The translations under genes were made by a program, and so were the position numbers. DNA of 37,912 bases from Hymenopellis radicata. Its lineage: Eukaryota; Basidiomycota; Agaricomycetes; Agaricales; Physalacriaceae. The stretch lies in the NCBI GenBank assembly GCA_015501595.1, contig JADNRX010000498.1, positions 1-37,912 of the forward strand, given 5' to 3'. A model generated the notes under the pieces. The model worked only from the letters and a program-made list of their open reading frames with translations. It had not been told where the DNA came from and made no database searches. Position 1 is the stretch's first letter. Each line of letters opens with the position of its first letter. This document shows, piece by piece, positions 9,776 through 18,775 of the stretch.

Positions 9776-11073
9776 TAGAGCAAGGCACGAGTGGTAGGTA
9801 CTTGCAGGTACTTGCAAGTATCGGCATCACCCGGGTGGTGCCGCACCCGGCACCTGCACACCCGGCACCTGCCACCACCCGGGTGGTGCGCGGGTGGCAA
9901 GTATGGGGTTGGCGAGGCAAGTATTTGGTGCAAGTACTTGCCTAATACTTGCCTCAATGCTAACATATATTTTTCGTGATTTTTCCTAATTTATTTCAGC
10001 TCAAACGAGCCCAACGTCGCTCAGAAACGACGTTGCGGATGAATATCCGTGATCGCCGAGCTGGCCGAGCGTCCCGGCACTTGCCGGATAACGATCGATC
10101 TGCTCTGATCTTGGTTCTTGCATCCTCCCACCACAGCACGACGTCGTAGTCGTGTTCGTCGGCCCCGGAAATTTTTCTGGGGCTTCTCTGACTTGTTCTT
10201 TTGGTCTTCCTTCGCTCTCCCGGTGCGGTTTGGCTTCGCGCCGTCCGCTGCGCCCTCGGATACGTTCCGGGGCGATTCTTGCGTCTGTCTTCGCGACGAC
10301 GCTACCTGGCCGCGATACGGACGGCGTAAGCCCTCAGGACGAGGCCGCCCTATTACCTCGCAGCATGCGCATGTGCTTAGCCCTCTGATTGGGCCCGCCT
10401 TGCTGGATTTGCGCCCCCGGATGCATTCCGGGGCGCATCTGGTGCTCGTCTTCATGACGGCGCCATTTCTCCTGCGCTCGTCTATACGACGGCGCCGGTT
10501 TAACGAGGAGTCGAGGATGCCGGGCACCGAAACACTACTGGAGGCACGGGCGGGCAGTGACTGGGGCTGGACGGCGTTGCGGACGCATGCTACCCCAAAT
10601 CGTGCGTGTTTTCTTTAATTGTAATCTCTCGAATTATTCATGGTGTGGGTGGTGCACAGAACGCGTACGATCTCGAAGATCTGGATCTGTCCATCACGGA
10701 CAACGACTCCAGGATGCCCTCCACACCTTGTCTCTCTCCCACCTCACCCCATCCCCTACCTGCACTTCGTTTAGCTGCGGTTCTTGCTTATGCAAGTAAC
10801 CGGGGCTTCACGCATGTGTATCGTGCACGTCGAAAGCCCCCGCGCAATTGCTCGGGGGTTGTCGGCGGGCACGAAAATGCTCAAAAGATGTCAGCACTTT
10901 TCAACAAGTACTTGCACACCCGCGAGGCAAGTACTTGCCAAGTACTTGACCCGCGGGTCAAGTACTTGCGGGTACCCGGGTGTGCTGGCGGGTGGCAAGT
11001 CCGGCTTCTCGGACGCAAGTATTTGCCGGACGGGTGTCGGGTGCACCCGGGTATACACTCGTGCCTTGCTCTA
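9776..11073. mobile_element. Inner hAT-like element, 1.3 kb, TSD CAACAAAA
   Basis: The terminal inverted repeats are perfect over 18 bases: TAGAGCAAGGCACGAGTG at 9776-9793 and its complement at 11056-11073. Both sides are flanked by the identical octamer CAACAAAA (9768-9775 and 11074-11081). TAGAG fits the hAT end consensus. Subterminal regions at 9794-9960 and 10905-11035 are packed with the palindrome GCAAGTACTTGC and variants, plus CACCCGGGTG-type palindromes, which probably act as transposase binding sites. The GC-rich interior shows open frames but no transposase motif. I judge it non-autonomous. Confidence 0.9.
10249..10471. repeat. Imperfect direct repeat inside 1.3-kb element
   Basis: A unit beginning GCGCCCTCGGATACGTTCCG (about 10250) recurs as GCGCCCCCGGATGCATTCCG (10411). 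Similarity runs on through a CGTCTTCGCGACGACG-like stretch of about 60 bases. The spacing is about 161 bases, which suggests an internal tandem duplication that has diverged. Confidence 0.6.
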
Positions 11074-11218
11074 CAACAAAATACAGGATTCAATTGGCTT
11101 AGAATTACATGAGAGGAAAGGAGGGAGAACTACATAATTAATTTTTAACTGTGGTGATACCAACTTCCAAGAAAGTGGGCATGAGGCCAAAGAAGAGAGA
11201 ATACACAGATAACAGCAG

Positions 11219-11794
11219 TAGGGTGGTGCAGTAAACCCGTGGTTTTGATACACCTCGGGTTTACTGCAGTTACTAACGGTATCGATACGGTACTGTACGG
11301 TTTCGACCGTAAGTTCGCATAACGCGTCACGCGGGCCCCGGAACCTAACTTAGCTTAAATCATAACGCATCACGGACCTCAAATCCAGGGTCAGATCGCC
11401 CAAAACGGCAAAAATTTCGCTCCCGCCTACGGCGGGACATCCAAATAAGGTAATTCCGGGCCTTGTGCCTGGTTACGAACTTGTTTCCTGTAAGTTCGCG
11501 GCATAACGCATAACGCCCCGCGAACTTACGGTCGAAACGGTACAGTATTGAAACTTTGGCTGAGGAATGGGCAGGTTTCGATACCGACACGTGATCATTT
11601 CACGTGACGGCGCGCTGGTCCTCAGAGAAGCTGAGAGTGGCGGGACAAGGGCGGGATGAGGCGGCGAGCCGCTGCGCCACATCACGTGTCCAAAACACGT
11701 GCTGGTATCGAAACAGTTTCGAATCGGGGGCCTCCCGGGGGGTCGGTATCGATACCGTTAGTAACACCCCTCAGAGGTTTACTGCGCCACCCTA
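11219..11794. mobile_element. hAT-like MITE, 576 bp, TSD AACAGCAG
   Basis: The ends TAGGGTGGTGCAGTAAACC and GGTTTACTGCGCCACCCTA are inverted repeats with one mismatch. The octamer AACAGCAG flanks both sides exactly (11211-11218 and 11795-11802). Inside each end lie GTTACTAACGGTATCGATAC-type inverted copies and CACGTG pairs. It has no coding capacity. It is inserted within the outer element and belongs to the same family as 11980-12312, from which it differs by an extra central segment of about 240 bases. Confidence 0.9.
11291..11547. repeat. Long internal inverted repeat in the 576-bp MITE
   Basis: The 28-base arms at 11291-11318 and 11520-11547 are complementary with a single mismatch. The core is TTTCGACCGTAAGTTCGC. 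The segment they enclose is absent from the sister element at 11980-12312. It is therefore either a further nested insertion or an ancestral centre lost from the shorter element. No clean target-site duplication can be assigned because the flanks are themselves inverted. Confidence 0.7.
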
Positions 11795-11979
11795 AACAGC
11801 AGGCAAAGACATTTTCGCGAAAAGGTCATGTGAATATATCACGTGCCGGTAAATTACCGTTTTTAACCGGTAAATAACCTCTTCTTCTGGGCGGGTAGGT
11901 AAATAACAGTTATTTACCACCCCCGGAGGTTATTTCCACGACCCTAATATTTCAAAATGTCGGTACACCTTCTCAGAAT

Positions 11980-12312
11980 TAGGGTGGTGAAGTAAACCCT
12001 AGGTTTTGATACACCTCGGGTTTACTGCGGTTAGTAACGGTATTGATACGGTATCGAAACCTCGGCTGAGGTATCAGTACAGTTTCGATACCGACACGTG
12101 ACAAATTCACGTGATGGCGCGCTGGCACTCAGGCAAGCAGAAAGTGGCGGGATAAGGGCGGGCAGAGGGCGGCGGAGCGGTGCGCCACGTCACGTGGTCA
12201 AAGCACGTGCCGGTATCGAAACCGTTACTAACGGTTTCAAAACCAAGACCTCGTGGGGGGTCGGTATCAATACCGTTACTAACACCCCCCGGAGGTTTAC
12301 TGCGCCACCCTA
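11980..12312. mobile_element. hAT-like MITE, 333 bp, TSD CTCAGAAT
   Basis: The ends TAGGGTGGTGAAGTAAACC and GGTTTACTGCGCCACCCTA are inverted repeats. The octamer CTCAGAAT is present on both sides (11972-11979 and 12313-12320). The interior shares CACGTGACAAATTCACGTGA and the GCGCGCTGG motif with the 576-bp element. It is a short non-autonomous relative about 35 bases beyond the outer element's right end. Confidence 0.9.
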
Positions 12313-12386
12313 CTCAGAATCTCAAAATACGAGACGAAACGCGCCACCCTCATGATGGATAAAAATCAAGCTCTATAACCCACTTA

Positions 12387-12477
12387 CGACACCAACAGGG
12401 TTCGAACCTGTGCTCTCAAAGAGAAATAGATAGTGAAGGATTCAAATCTATCGCCGTAACCACTTGGCTATAGTGTC
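12387..12477 (-). tRNA. tRNA-Ser(UGA) with 9-base intron
   Basis: The minus strand folds as a class II tRNA. The acceptor stem is GACACTA/TGGTGTC with one G-T pair. The D arm is GCC...GGC and the anticodon stem ATAGA/TCTAT. The anticodon loop reads TTTGAAA once TCCTTCACT is removed after position 37. The variable arm is CTC-TTT-GAG, and the T arm ACAGG-TTCGAAC-CCTGT carries a canonical loop. The mature length of 82 bases and the long variable arm fit serine. The gene reads UCA codons (and UCG weakly) and looks intact. It lies 75 bases from a MITE. Confidence 0.9.
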
Positions 12478-12582
12478 ATGTACGTTGTGATGCGCGCCAC
12501 ACTGTGGCGGGGAGGCAAATTTCTTGTGTTTCCGAGGCATCCCGGTCCCTAGATCGGACTGTCCTGTCTATGTCCATGCTTT

Positions 12583-13309
12583 ATGGTTCTCGCTGCTTTC
12601 AACGATCCACTCAGTCTGAGTCTCTGTCTCGTGCTTGCAGCCTGCGTGCCTTCTGGCTCGGGGACCTCGTTCAAGTTTTCTCCCGAATCAACGGCTCTGT
12701 CTTTCCCCGGTGTTGGTCTGGTGACTGTTGCGTCGCAGATATCGCTCCGGCTTGTTTCTGTGCGCCGCCCTGGATGCAGGCGGTCAGCGCGTGGCCGAGG
12801 TGACTCGGGATCTCTGGGGGTACTATTTCTGGCTCCTAAGTGTGTCTTGTGTCGCAGTGATTGCGGCGCACATTGCGGACATCTTTCATTCACGGCGTCG
12901 GAGACCACTCTTGTCGGAGGCGAAATGGGGTGCGTCGTTAGCTGGACAGCGATTTGTTGCCACCCTGGGCCCTACCATCGGCTTTGAGGATGTTTGACAG
13001 GCACGGTCTAGCAACATCTATGGGAATTGCATTGTACGAGCGTTCGGCCACACTGGCCACGGAGGCAACTTTTGGTTCCGCGGAAGATGGAATGGAAGGT
13101 GGGACCGTCATGGACCTACAATGCTAGACTGCGGCGCGATACGCTTCCCTGATGGTCGGACCACGGCGGATCTATCGGTTTGGTATAACCGTGACCGTCG
13201 CTCTCCGGATTGGCGGCTAGTGTGGCGATTGAATTTCTGGATGGAGAATCAATCATCAGTATCTCCTTTGATTTGGTCTGATACTTCTATTTGCGACGTC
13301 GAGGCGTGA
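12583..13309 (+). pseudogene. Hypothetical protein, gene relic
   Basis: Open frames on the plus strand run from 12583 to 13309. The last block, reading from about 13006 to the stop at 13307-13309, is the most protein-like: tryptophan- and arginine-rich with GHGGNFWFRGRWNGRWDRHG and LVWRLNFWMENQ. A TTTGACAG just before it could be a splice acceptor. I cannot link it to a confident upstream exon or domain. It may be the 3' exon of a hypothetical fungal gene that lost its 5' part. Confidence 0.35.
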
Positions 13310-13518
13310 ACATTGTATTTACTGTGTGTTAATGACGCGTCAGATGTGTTCGGTGGCGTCCAATGAATATCGTCCGATGACTGTATTAGGAGTACCGGAG
13401 GAGACGTTGTAGTGTCAGCACGGATTGGTGAAAGGGTGTGTGAAGAGTGTAAATTTATTCAAAGTCCCACGATCGTTTGGGTCTGGACGTAACCACCACC
13501 ACTACCACATGCACTGTG

Positions 13519-16024
13519 ATGGTGCCTTCACCGACGTCGACAAGACCTATGCTTCCAACTACGCCGCAGAGAGCCAAGCGCCAGCACACCGTCGAAGGGA
13601 TCATCACGTCCGAGGCTGGATATACGTCCTCTATCAATTTACTCAAAATGATTCGCTCGTCACCAACATCGACGACGCCTGCCACGCAGAAAATCAAGCG
13701 CCAGCACACCGTCGACGAGATGCCATCGTTCAAGCGCAGTATCAGCACACCGAACCTGCCGCTTCAGGTTTCCAACACACCAATGCATTCGCCTACACCG
13801 ACATCGCCAACGCTGCCGCCTACACCGCGGAATAACCGACAGCACGCCATCTACGATGATGCAAAGTCGGAGCGTGGTCTACCATCGGCCATCCGCAATT
13901 CACAGATACATGTACCTCCTCCGCCGACAAAAAGCAAGCGCCAGCACGCTATTGAAGAGGTCCTGACATCCGAGCGATGTTATGCATCCGACATGGCCCT
14001 CGTCCGCGATGTCCATATTCCCTTGGCCCTCGGTGCGCGACTTGGCCTTGACTATTTCTTTCACTCACTTTTTTTCAGGTGAAGCAGTAGAGATGGGCGC
14101 AGGGGCATCCGCGTCCCGGATCGTCATGCCAGACGGAGAGGTGCCAATGAGCAGAGAGGACGCCAGGATAGTGTTTGGAAATATTGCAGAGCTCGCCCAG
14201 TTTACGGACGACTTTTGCGACTGCCTCGAGGATGCCATCGAGGTCGACTGCGTCGGTCGCCTCTTCCAGGAGGTCATTCCGGAAATGGAACGGCCTTACA
14301 AGTACTATATATCCCGCCATGACACGGCCTCGCAGCATCTGCAGTCACTTCCTTCCACCCCCGCCCTAAAGGCATACCACGAGCTGGCGCGCAAAATCGC
14401 GTCGGACGTCTCACATGCTTGGGATCTACATTCCATGCTCATCAAGCCCGTTCAGCGACTACTTAAATACCCTCTCCTACTCTCTGCCATCCTCGATGCC
14501 ACCCCAGACGACCACCCAGATAAAGACAACCTAAGACAGGCGCGGAACGCCATGCAGGAAGTCGCACAGCGCGTCAACGAGGAGCGCCGCCGTACTGAAG
14601 TCGTCAAGGATGTCCTCAAACGGCCCAACAAGGAATTCCTTGTTCGTATCAAGAGCATCCGTAAACGGGCGCCACCCCCAGATTCAGATGAATCTCTCCA
14701 GGTCGATCGCCTCCACAAGCGGCTGTTGCAAACACAGTCCTTCACTAATCAGCTCACTCAGAACGTTATGGAATGGTCACATTGCGCGGCTACGTGCACC
14801 TCCCAGCTCCATCGTTTTGCACTCTCCTTTTCCAGGGTCATCGGCCTTGACGTCTCTCCGTCCGAATCCTTTAATGCCTTTCTAGATCTCATTAACGGCC
14901 AGCTCGTCCCCACCAACGCTGAACTGTCATCGGAACTTACTCTGAGCCTGCTCAGTCCACTCTCTCATTTATTAAACACGTTCACCAACCCCCTCCGACT
15001 AGTTGACATGCTCAACAACACCCTCCTTCCCATGCATTCACACCTCATACACATGCCCTTGTCCCAAAAGAATCGACCCCCATCTGATCTTCTCAAAGCT
15101 TCCGCGGAGTACCTGGCTCTTCGCGCGAAACTTGCCGAAGAATTGCCGACGTACATACACATGGCCGAAACCGTCCTTGCCGCCTGTATCCTCCGTCTAG
15201 CGCGTGTCCAAGCATCGTACTTTTATAGGTTACGGAAGCACTGGATGGATCTCTGGCAGGCACTGGTCCTCGAGGGCGAAGACTTTATCGCCGGTGATAC
15301 GACGCAGGTGTGGTGGGAGCGCTGGGAGCAGGTGGACAAGGCGCTTGAGCGGTTCAGAATAACGGCCCAGATGCCGAAACGGGCGCCGCCTACGCGCCGC
15401 TCGTCGTCCAACTCGATGCCGCGCGTGAGCAGCCCGCTTCCGCTGTCCTCGAGCGCGAGCATGCGGTCGCGGACGACCAAGTCGAGTGTGGATCACGAGT
15501 ACGAGTTTGATATGAACTCGATTGGGTATGACTATGCGTCGAAGCGGAGCGAGATGGAGCGCGCGGAGAGTCCGCTGATGATGGAGATGCCCACGCCGCC
15601 GCCGACGTACTACGCCGTGCCCGCCGCCTTACCGATAACGCCTGCTGCCTCGCTCAAAATCCGGACGCGGCCTGGGACGCCGACGCCGTCGATCAAGAGC
15701 AAGTCGAGCAGCATCATGAAGCGGGAGAAGATGCGGCCGTTGTATGTGGTGTACGGGATCCAGCCGTTCGAGCCGCCGGTGCCGACGTATATATACGACT
15801 CGTACGCGTTCCTGGAGCTGGCGGGGAACGGGGAGTTTTATGAGGTGCTCAAGGAGTGCGGGCACCCGCGGACGCACGAGCCGCGGGGGCTCCGGCTGGT
15901 TTTGGCGGACGACGATCCGGACGCGGCGGATACGCTGTTGTTGGTGAGGAGGGGCGTTGGCGGGGGGTATAAGGCGGAGACGGGGTGGGCGCTGGCGAGC
16001 TATTTGCAGACGACGGTGGGGTAG
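13519..16024 (+). CDS. Rho guanine nucleotide exchange factor (DH, probable BAR)
   Basis: Two exons (13519-14032 and 14079-16024) join in frame across a GTGCGC...TTTTTTCAG intron and give 819 residues. The DH (DBL homology) domain spans about residues 140-345. It opens with KRQHAIEEVLTSERCYASDM and includes the conserved LIKPVQRLLKYPLLL helix. DH domains catalyse GDP release from Rho-family GTPases. No PH domain is obvious after it. Instead a long helical stretch (about 370-620) resembles the BAR region of fungal DH-BAR GEFs, which suggests membrane-curvature binding. A low-complexity serine/proline linker follows, then a conserved-looking C-terminal module (VVYGIQPFEPPVPTY...). The N-terminus carries three degenerate repeats of the KRQH motif. 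Likely roles are polarity or cytokinesis. The start is the first in-frame ATG; an upstream coding exon cannot be excluded. Confidence 0.88.
13576..13985 (+). repeat. Repeated KRQH(T/A)(V/I) motif ahead of the DH domain
   Basis: Within the RhoGEF the segments KRQHTVEGIITSEAGY, KRQHTVDEMPSFKRS, NRQHAIYDDAKSERG and KRQHAIEEVLTSERCY start near residues 20, 60, 106 and 140. The DNA also repeats (AAGCGCCAGCACACCGTCGA at two of the sites). The last copy is the true first helix of the DH domain. The first three are diverged duplicates in a proline- and serine-rich region. Confidence 0.8.
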
Positions 16025-16289
16025 GAGGAGGAGGAGGAGGAGAGCAGGGCTCTTTTTGGCTGGATATTTGCCTAACTTACTACTATCAGGAATTTGGGAG
16101 GATTATTTGCGTCCGTGTGCTTTTGTGTTTTTGCTTTGCTTAGATATACCGTTGTTGTAACTGTACCTTACTTACGCTGTAGCACAATTTTGTATCGAGA
16201 GACTTTTTATATTTCTGAAAACGCGATTTGGTCATTACTTGTACGAGATATTTGGAGAATGTATAGTTGGACGGTGACACGTTTTGGGG

Positions 16290-16905
16290 AATTCTGTTCA
16301 CCGGGGGTGGTTGTTGAAGCAGTCAAACATAGGCGTTCCGGTGAAGACAAGATGGCGCGGTCGTGGTCGACTATGTGGTCCCCGTCGATGAGCATGTCGA
16401 AGCCGCTTTCAATGCGTTGCTGGGTGATGGAAGGCCCTGGGAAGCTCCCATACACCGCCGGCGAGCCTCAGAGCCTCAAATATTCAATTTTTTGGCCCTA
16501 AAAAGACCTCAAATATTCAAAAATCACTGGGGATGTCACGTACTGTAACGGCAGTCACACACCTTGAAAATTCGATTTTCTTGCTGCTCGGCAGTGCTGG
16601 GCGCCGTTGTAGGTTGATTTACCTATCATACGACCGCGAAACCAGGGCGAAACTGCGCATCCATGTCCGGCCTACTCCAAAACCATAGCTCTGCCAGGTT
16701 GGTGTTGGAGGTCCTCCTCAGCCTCTGAAATATTCAAAATTTCGCTGGGCTTTGGGCTCTCAGATCCTCAAATATTCAAATATTCGCCGCGATTTTGGCT
16801 CATTTTGGTCCTCGAATATTCAATTTTTCGCCGGCGGTCTAGGGGAGCTTCCCAGGTCTGTGATGGACTGACTGGGACACTCAATTCGAATTAGCTTGGT
16901 ATGAA
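16290..16905 (+). pseudogene. 3' relic of an F-box-like copy, split by a MITE
   Basis: Positions 16312-16431 correspond to the last 45 or so codons of copy E (QSITQRRFSAGRTARLDEV, VVDYVV, DEHVEAAFNALL). The match resumes at 16860 (TGATGGACTGACTGGGACACTC) and continues into the 3' flank, with TTGGTATGAACGTC as in E's TTGGTATGGACGTC. Only this 3' end is present; no N-terminal part is found upstream. It lies just upstream of copy E in the same orientation, as expected for a partly deleted tandem duplicate. Confidence 0.75.
16432..16859. mobile_element. MITE of 428 bp inserted in the relic, TSD GTGATGGA
   Basis: The uninterrupted paralogue E shows exactly what was disrupted. GTGATGGA occurs on both sides (16424-16431 and 16860-16867). 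The ends are inverted: AGGCCCTGGGAAGCTCCC and GGGAGCTTCCCAGGTCT, sharing CTGGGAAGCTCCC. The interior holds about six copies of CCTCAAATATTCAA-like sequence in direct orientation. No coding capacity is seen. The 8-bp duplication suggests hAT or another 8-bp-TSD superfamily, but the termini differ from the other elements in this window. Confidence 0.85.
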
Positions 16906-17142
16906 CGTCAGACTCACAATTATACTGTAATGGTCGTGATCCCACCCTTGCCTGTGTATCGCTTTTTTTTGCTTTAAAGGCCGTAAGTACGCAAACTTTA
17001 CGCCTCGCCACCCTCAGGATTGAATGACGCGTATTCCCTCAAGGTCTCTGACACGTGGATATTCCCATCTTGCTTTCCTCCACCAGGTACAAATACCTCC
17101 TTTCTCATTTCAGTTCGTAATACTTAATCGATATTTCAGATT

Positions 17143-18762
17143 ATGATTTGTTCGCAGTGTGGACATGCACCGCCAGAGCAGCTGGAGACTCTGCCCGAAG
17201 CTACGTTGACGAGAATCAAGGAACTCCTCGCGTCGAATGTAGCTCCTCATGGGACTGAAAAAGCGCAGTTTTCAGAACTCATGTCGCGCACTCAAGCCTA
17301 TGACATCGCTCTGGACACGCGAATTGCTGAGCTGCATGCTTCATTGGAGGACCTGCTGGCCCAAAAAACGCAAACTGAGCAGCGCCTCTTGGACATACAA
17401 ACCATCCTCCATCCCAAACGATACGTTCCCCCAGAGATTCTCGCAGACATCTTCGACCACGCTGTCAGTGACGCCGCCGACATTCCTTTGGACACCGTTC
17501 GAGACGGTAGGTTTGCCGATAGTCTCAGTATGAGTGCGCCGCATTGGGTTGTCTCACACGTATCTTCCCATTGGAGGCGTACTGCACTGACAACGCCTCG
17601 CATATGGCGCTTTGTTCATGTATCGCTCGACCGACATCCGACGAACCTCTCAACAACGATGTTTCTGGACTATCTCCTTCGTCTTTCGGGAGAGCATACA
17701 TTGCACGTCATGGCTCACATGGCTTACAGTAGCGCGGCTCATGTTGGACTTGCAATCTTACTCCTCTCATCGCATAGGTGGCGGACTGCTGCCGTTAGCT
17801 TTGAGTCTTCGGTTTATCGTTCTTGGAATGCCGCGCATCTCACCTTCACCGCTCTCACGAGACTGCACGTTCACATCCAACTTCTTTATACGCGTCAAGA
17901 TTTATCATCCGAGAGCGCTGGGGTCAGCGTGCGCATACGTTGTCCACAACTTCGCGCTCTGTCTACCGACACTCCTGCGGCGTTTGTCGTACTCTTTGCG
18001 CTTCGTTATGCGGAGGCCCCCATTGCGGTGTTTGAACAACCTGACTGTCTCGACATTGGTTTCCGTCCAACGCGTAGCGTATCTCATGTGGCGCCGGCCA
18101 TGATAATCAAGCTACCTTCGTTACATTCTGCGCAGTTTCACCTCACGAAAGAGGTCTCCATGTCGTTCTACAACAAGTGGGGGTACAATGGCATCCGCGA
18201 GTACCCAAACATGCGGGTTCTCAGACTGAGCGGGACACATAAAGGACGAGCACATTTCTTTTCCAAGTTTACCTTCCCTCGTCTCGAAGTATTATCATTT
18301 GATGACGTTGTCAAAGGCTTTGACGTCGGCGACACCCTATCCTTCCCTGCGCCACTGATATCTCCAACAGGGCAAGACCTCAAGACATTGAAGGTCTCCC
18401 TCGACGCCGATCTCTGCGAGAGAAGGAAATTAATCGCATTCCTACGCACGACGCCCGTACTGTGTCACCTTGAACTGACGTTCAGGGCTCACCTCGATAT
18501 CGACCTCACGATAAAGTCTATCCTCGTGGACGAGCAGGGCCTCATTCCGGCTTTAAGTCGGTTAATCATCGTCGGCAAGCAAGGGGTGGACATTTCGCTT
18601 GACTTTATTCAATCCATCACACAGAGGCGTTTCAGTGCAGGCAGAACAGCGCGGTTAGACGAGGTCGTGGTCGACTATGTAGTGTACCTCGATGAGCATG
18701 TCGAAGCCGCTTTCAATGCCTTGCTGCGTGATGGATTGACTGGTACACTCAAGGAACACTGA
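17143..18762 (+). CDS. F-box-like protein, copy E (intact)
   Basis: This single open frame encodes 539 residues, starting MICSQCGHAPPEQLETLPEA at an ATG preceded by TTTCAGATT. Residues 35-85 are coiled coil. The F-box-like core lies at about 89-160 (PKRYVPPEILADIFDHAV, then VSSHWRRTALTTPRIWRFVH). The rest is an LRR-like substrate-binding region ending VEAAFNALLRDGLTGTLKEH. Expected role: adaptor of an SCF ubiquitin ligase, inferred from the family. It is more diverged from A-D than they are from each other and lies more than 8 kb away, so it is probably an older duplicate. A relic of a sister copy lies directly upstream. Confidence 0.85.
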   Translation: MICSQCGHAPPEQLETLPEATLTRIKELLASNVAPHGTEKAQFSELMSRTQAYDIALDTRIAELHASLEDLLAQKTQTEQRLLDIQTILHPKRYVPPEILADIFDHAVSDAADIPLDTVRDGRFADSLSMSAPHWVVSHVSSHWRRTALTTPRIWRFVHVSLDRHPTNLSTTMFLDYLLRLSGEHTLHVMAHMAYSSAAHVGLAILLLSSHRWRTAAVSFESSVYRSWNAAHLTFTALTRLHVHIQLLYTRQDLSSESAGVSVRIRCPQLRALSTDTPAAFVVLFALRYAEAPIAVFEQPDCLDIGFRPTRSVSHVAPAMIIKLPSLHSAQFHLTKEVSMSFYNKWGYNGIREYPNMRVLRLSGTHKGRAHFFSKFTFPRLEVLSFDDVVKGFDVGDTLSFPAPLISPTGQDLKTLKVSLDADLCERRKLIAFLRTTPVLCHLELTFRAHLDIDLTIKSILVDEQGLIPALSRLIIVGKQGVDISLDFIQSITQRRFSAGRTARLDEVVVDYVVYLDEHVEAAFNALLRDGLTGTLKEH

Positions 18763-18775
18763 AGAAGAGCTATTG

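Larger units (their letters stand above)
9471..11946. mobile_element. Outer non-autonomous hAT-like element (about 2.5 kb with insertions)
   Basis: The ends are inverted: TAGGGTAGTGGAAACAACCT at 9471-9490, and a right end whose reverse complement begins TAGGGTCGTGGAAATAACCT (11927-11946). TAGGG fits the hAT terminal consensus YARNG. The flanks repeat ATATTTC on both sides (9464-9470 and 11947-11953), a 7-8 bp target-site duplication. Both ends carry repeats of TTATTTACC and paired CACGTG-like boxes. Two other elements (9776-11073 and 11219-11794) are inserted in it; removing them leaves roughly 600 bases. I find no transposase, so mobilisation would need an enzyme encoded elsewhere. Confidence 0.8.

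Noticed and set aside
10021..10618. Long overlapping frames inside the 1.3-kb element as a transposase
   Set aside because: They are arginine- and proline-rich, run on both strands over a GC-rich repeat, and show no hAT, RNase H or dimerisation motif.
9776..11073. CRISPR-like array from repeated ACTTGC units
   Set aside because: The units are irregular palindromes with no constant spacers, inside a transposon with clear target duplications, in a fungal genome.
9473..11944. Tc1/mariner classification from apparent TA duplications
   Set aside because: TA flanks every element, but the true direct repeats lie outside it and are 8 bp, so TA belongs to the hAT-like terminus.
12549..12908. Minus-strand 119-codon frame
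   Set aside because: The composition is Arg/Pro/Ser-rich without motif and it overlaps equally weak plus-strand frames.
15223..15496. Minus-strand frames within the RhoGEF
   Set aside because: They are GC-rich shadow frames of a clean, conserved plus-strand exon.
16207..16455. Minus-strand frame upstream of copy E
   Set aside because: It crosses the MITE edge and is the antisense of the F-box-like relic.
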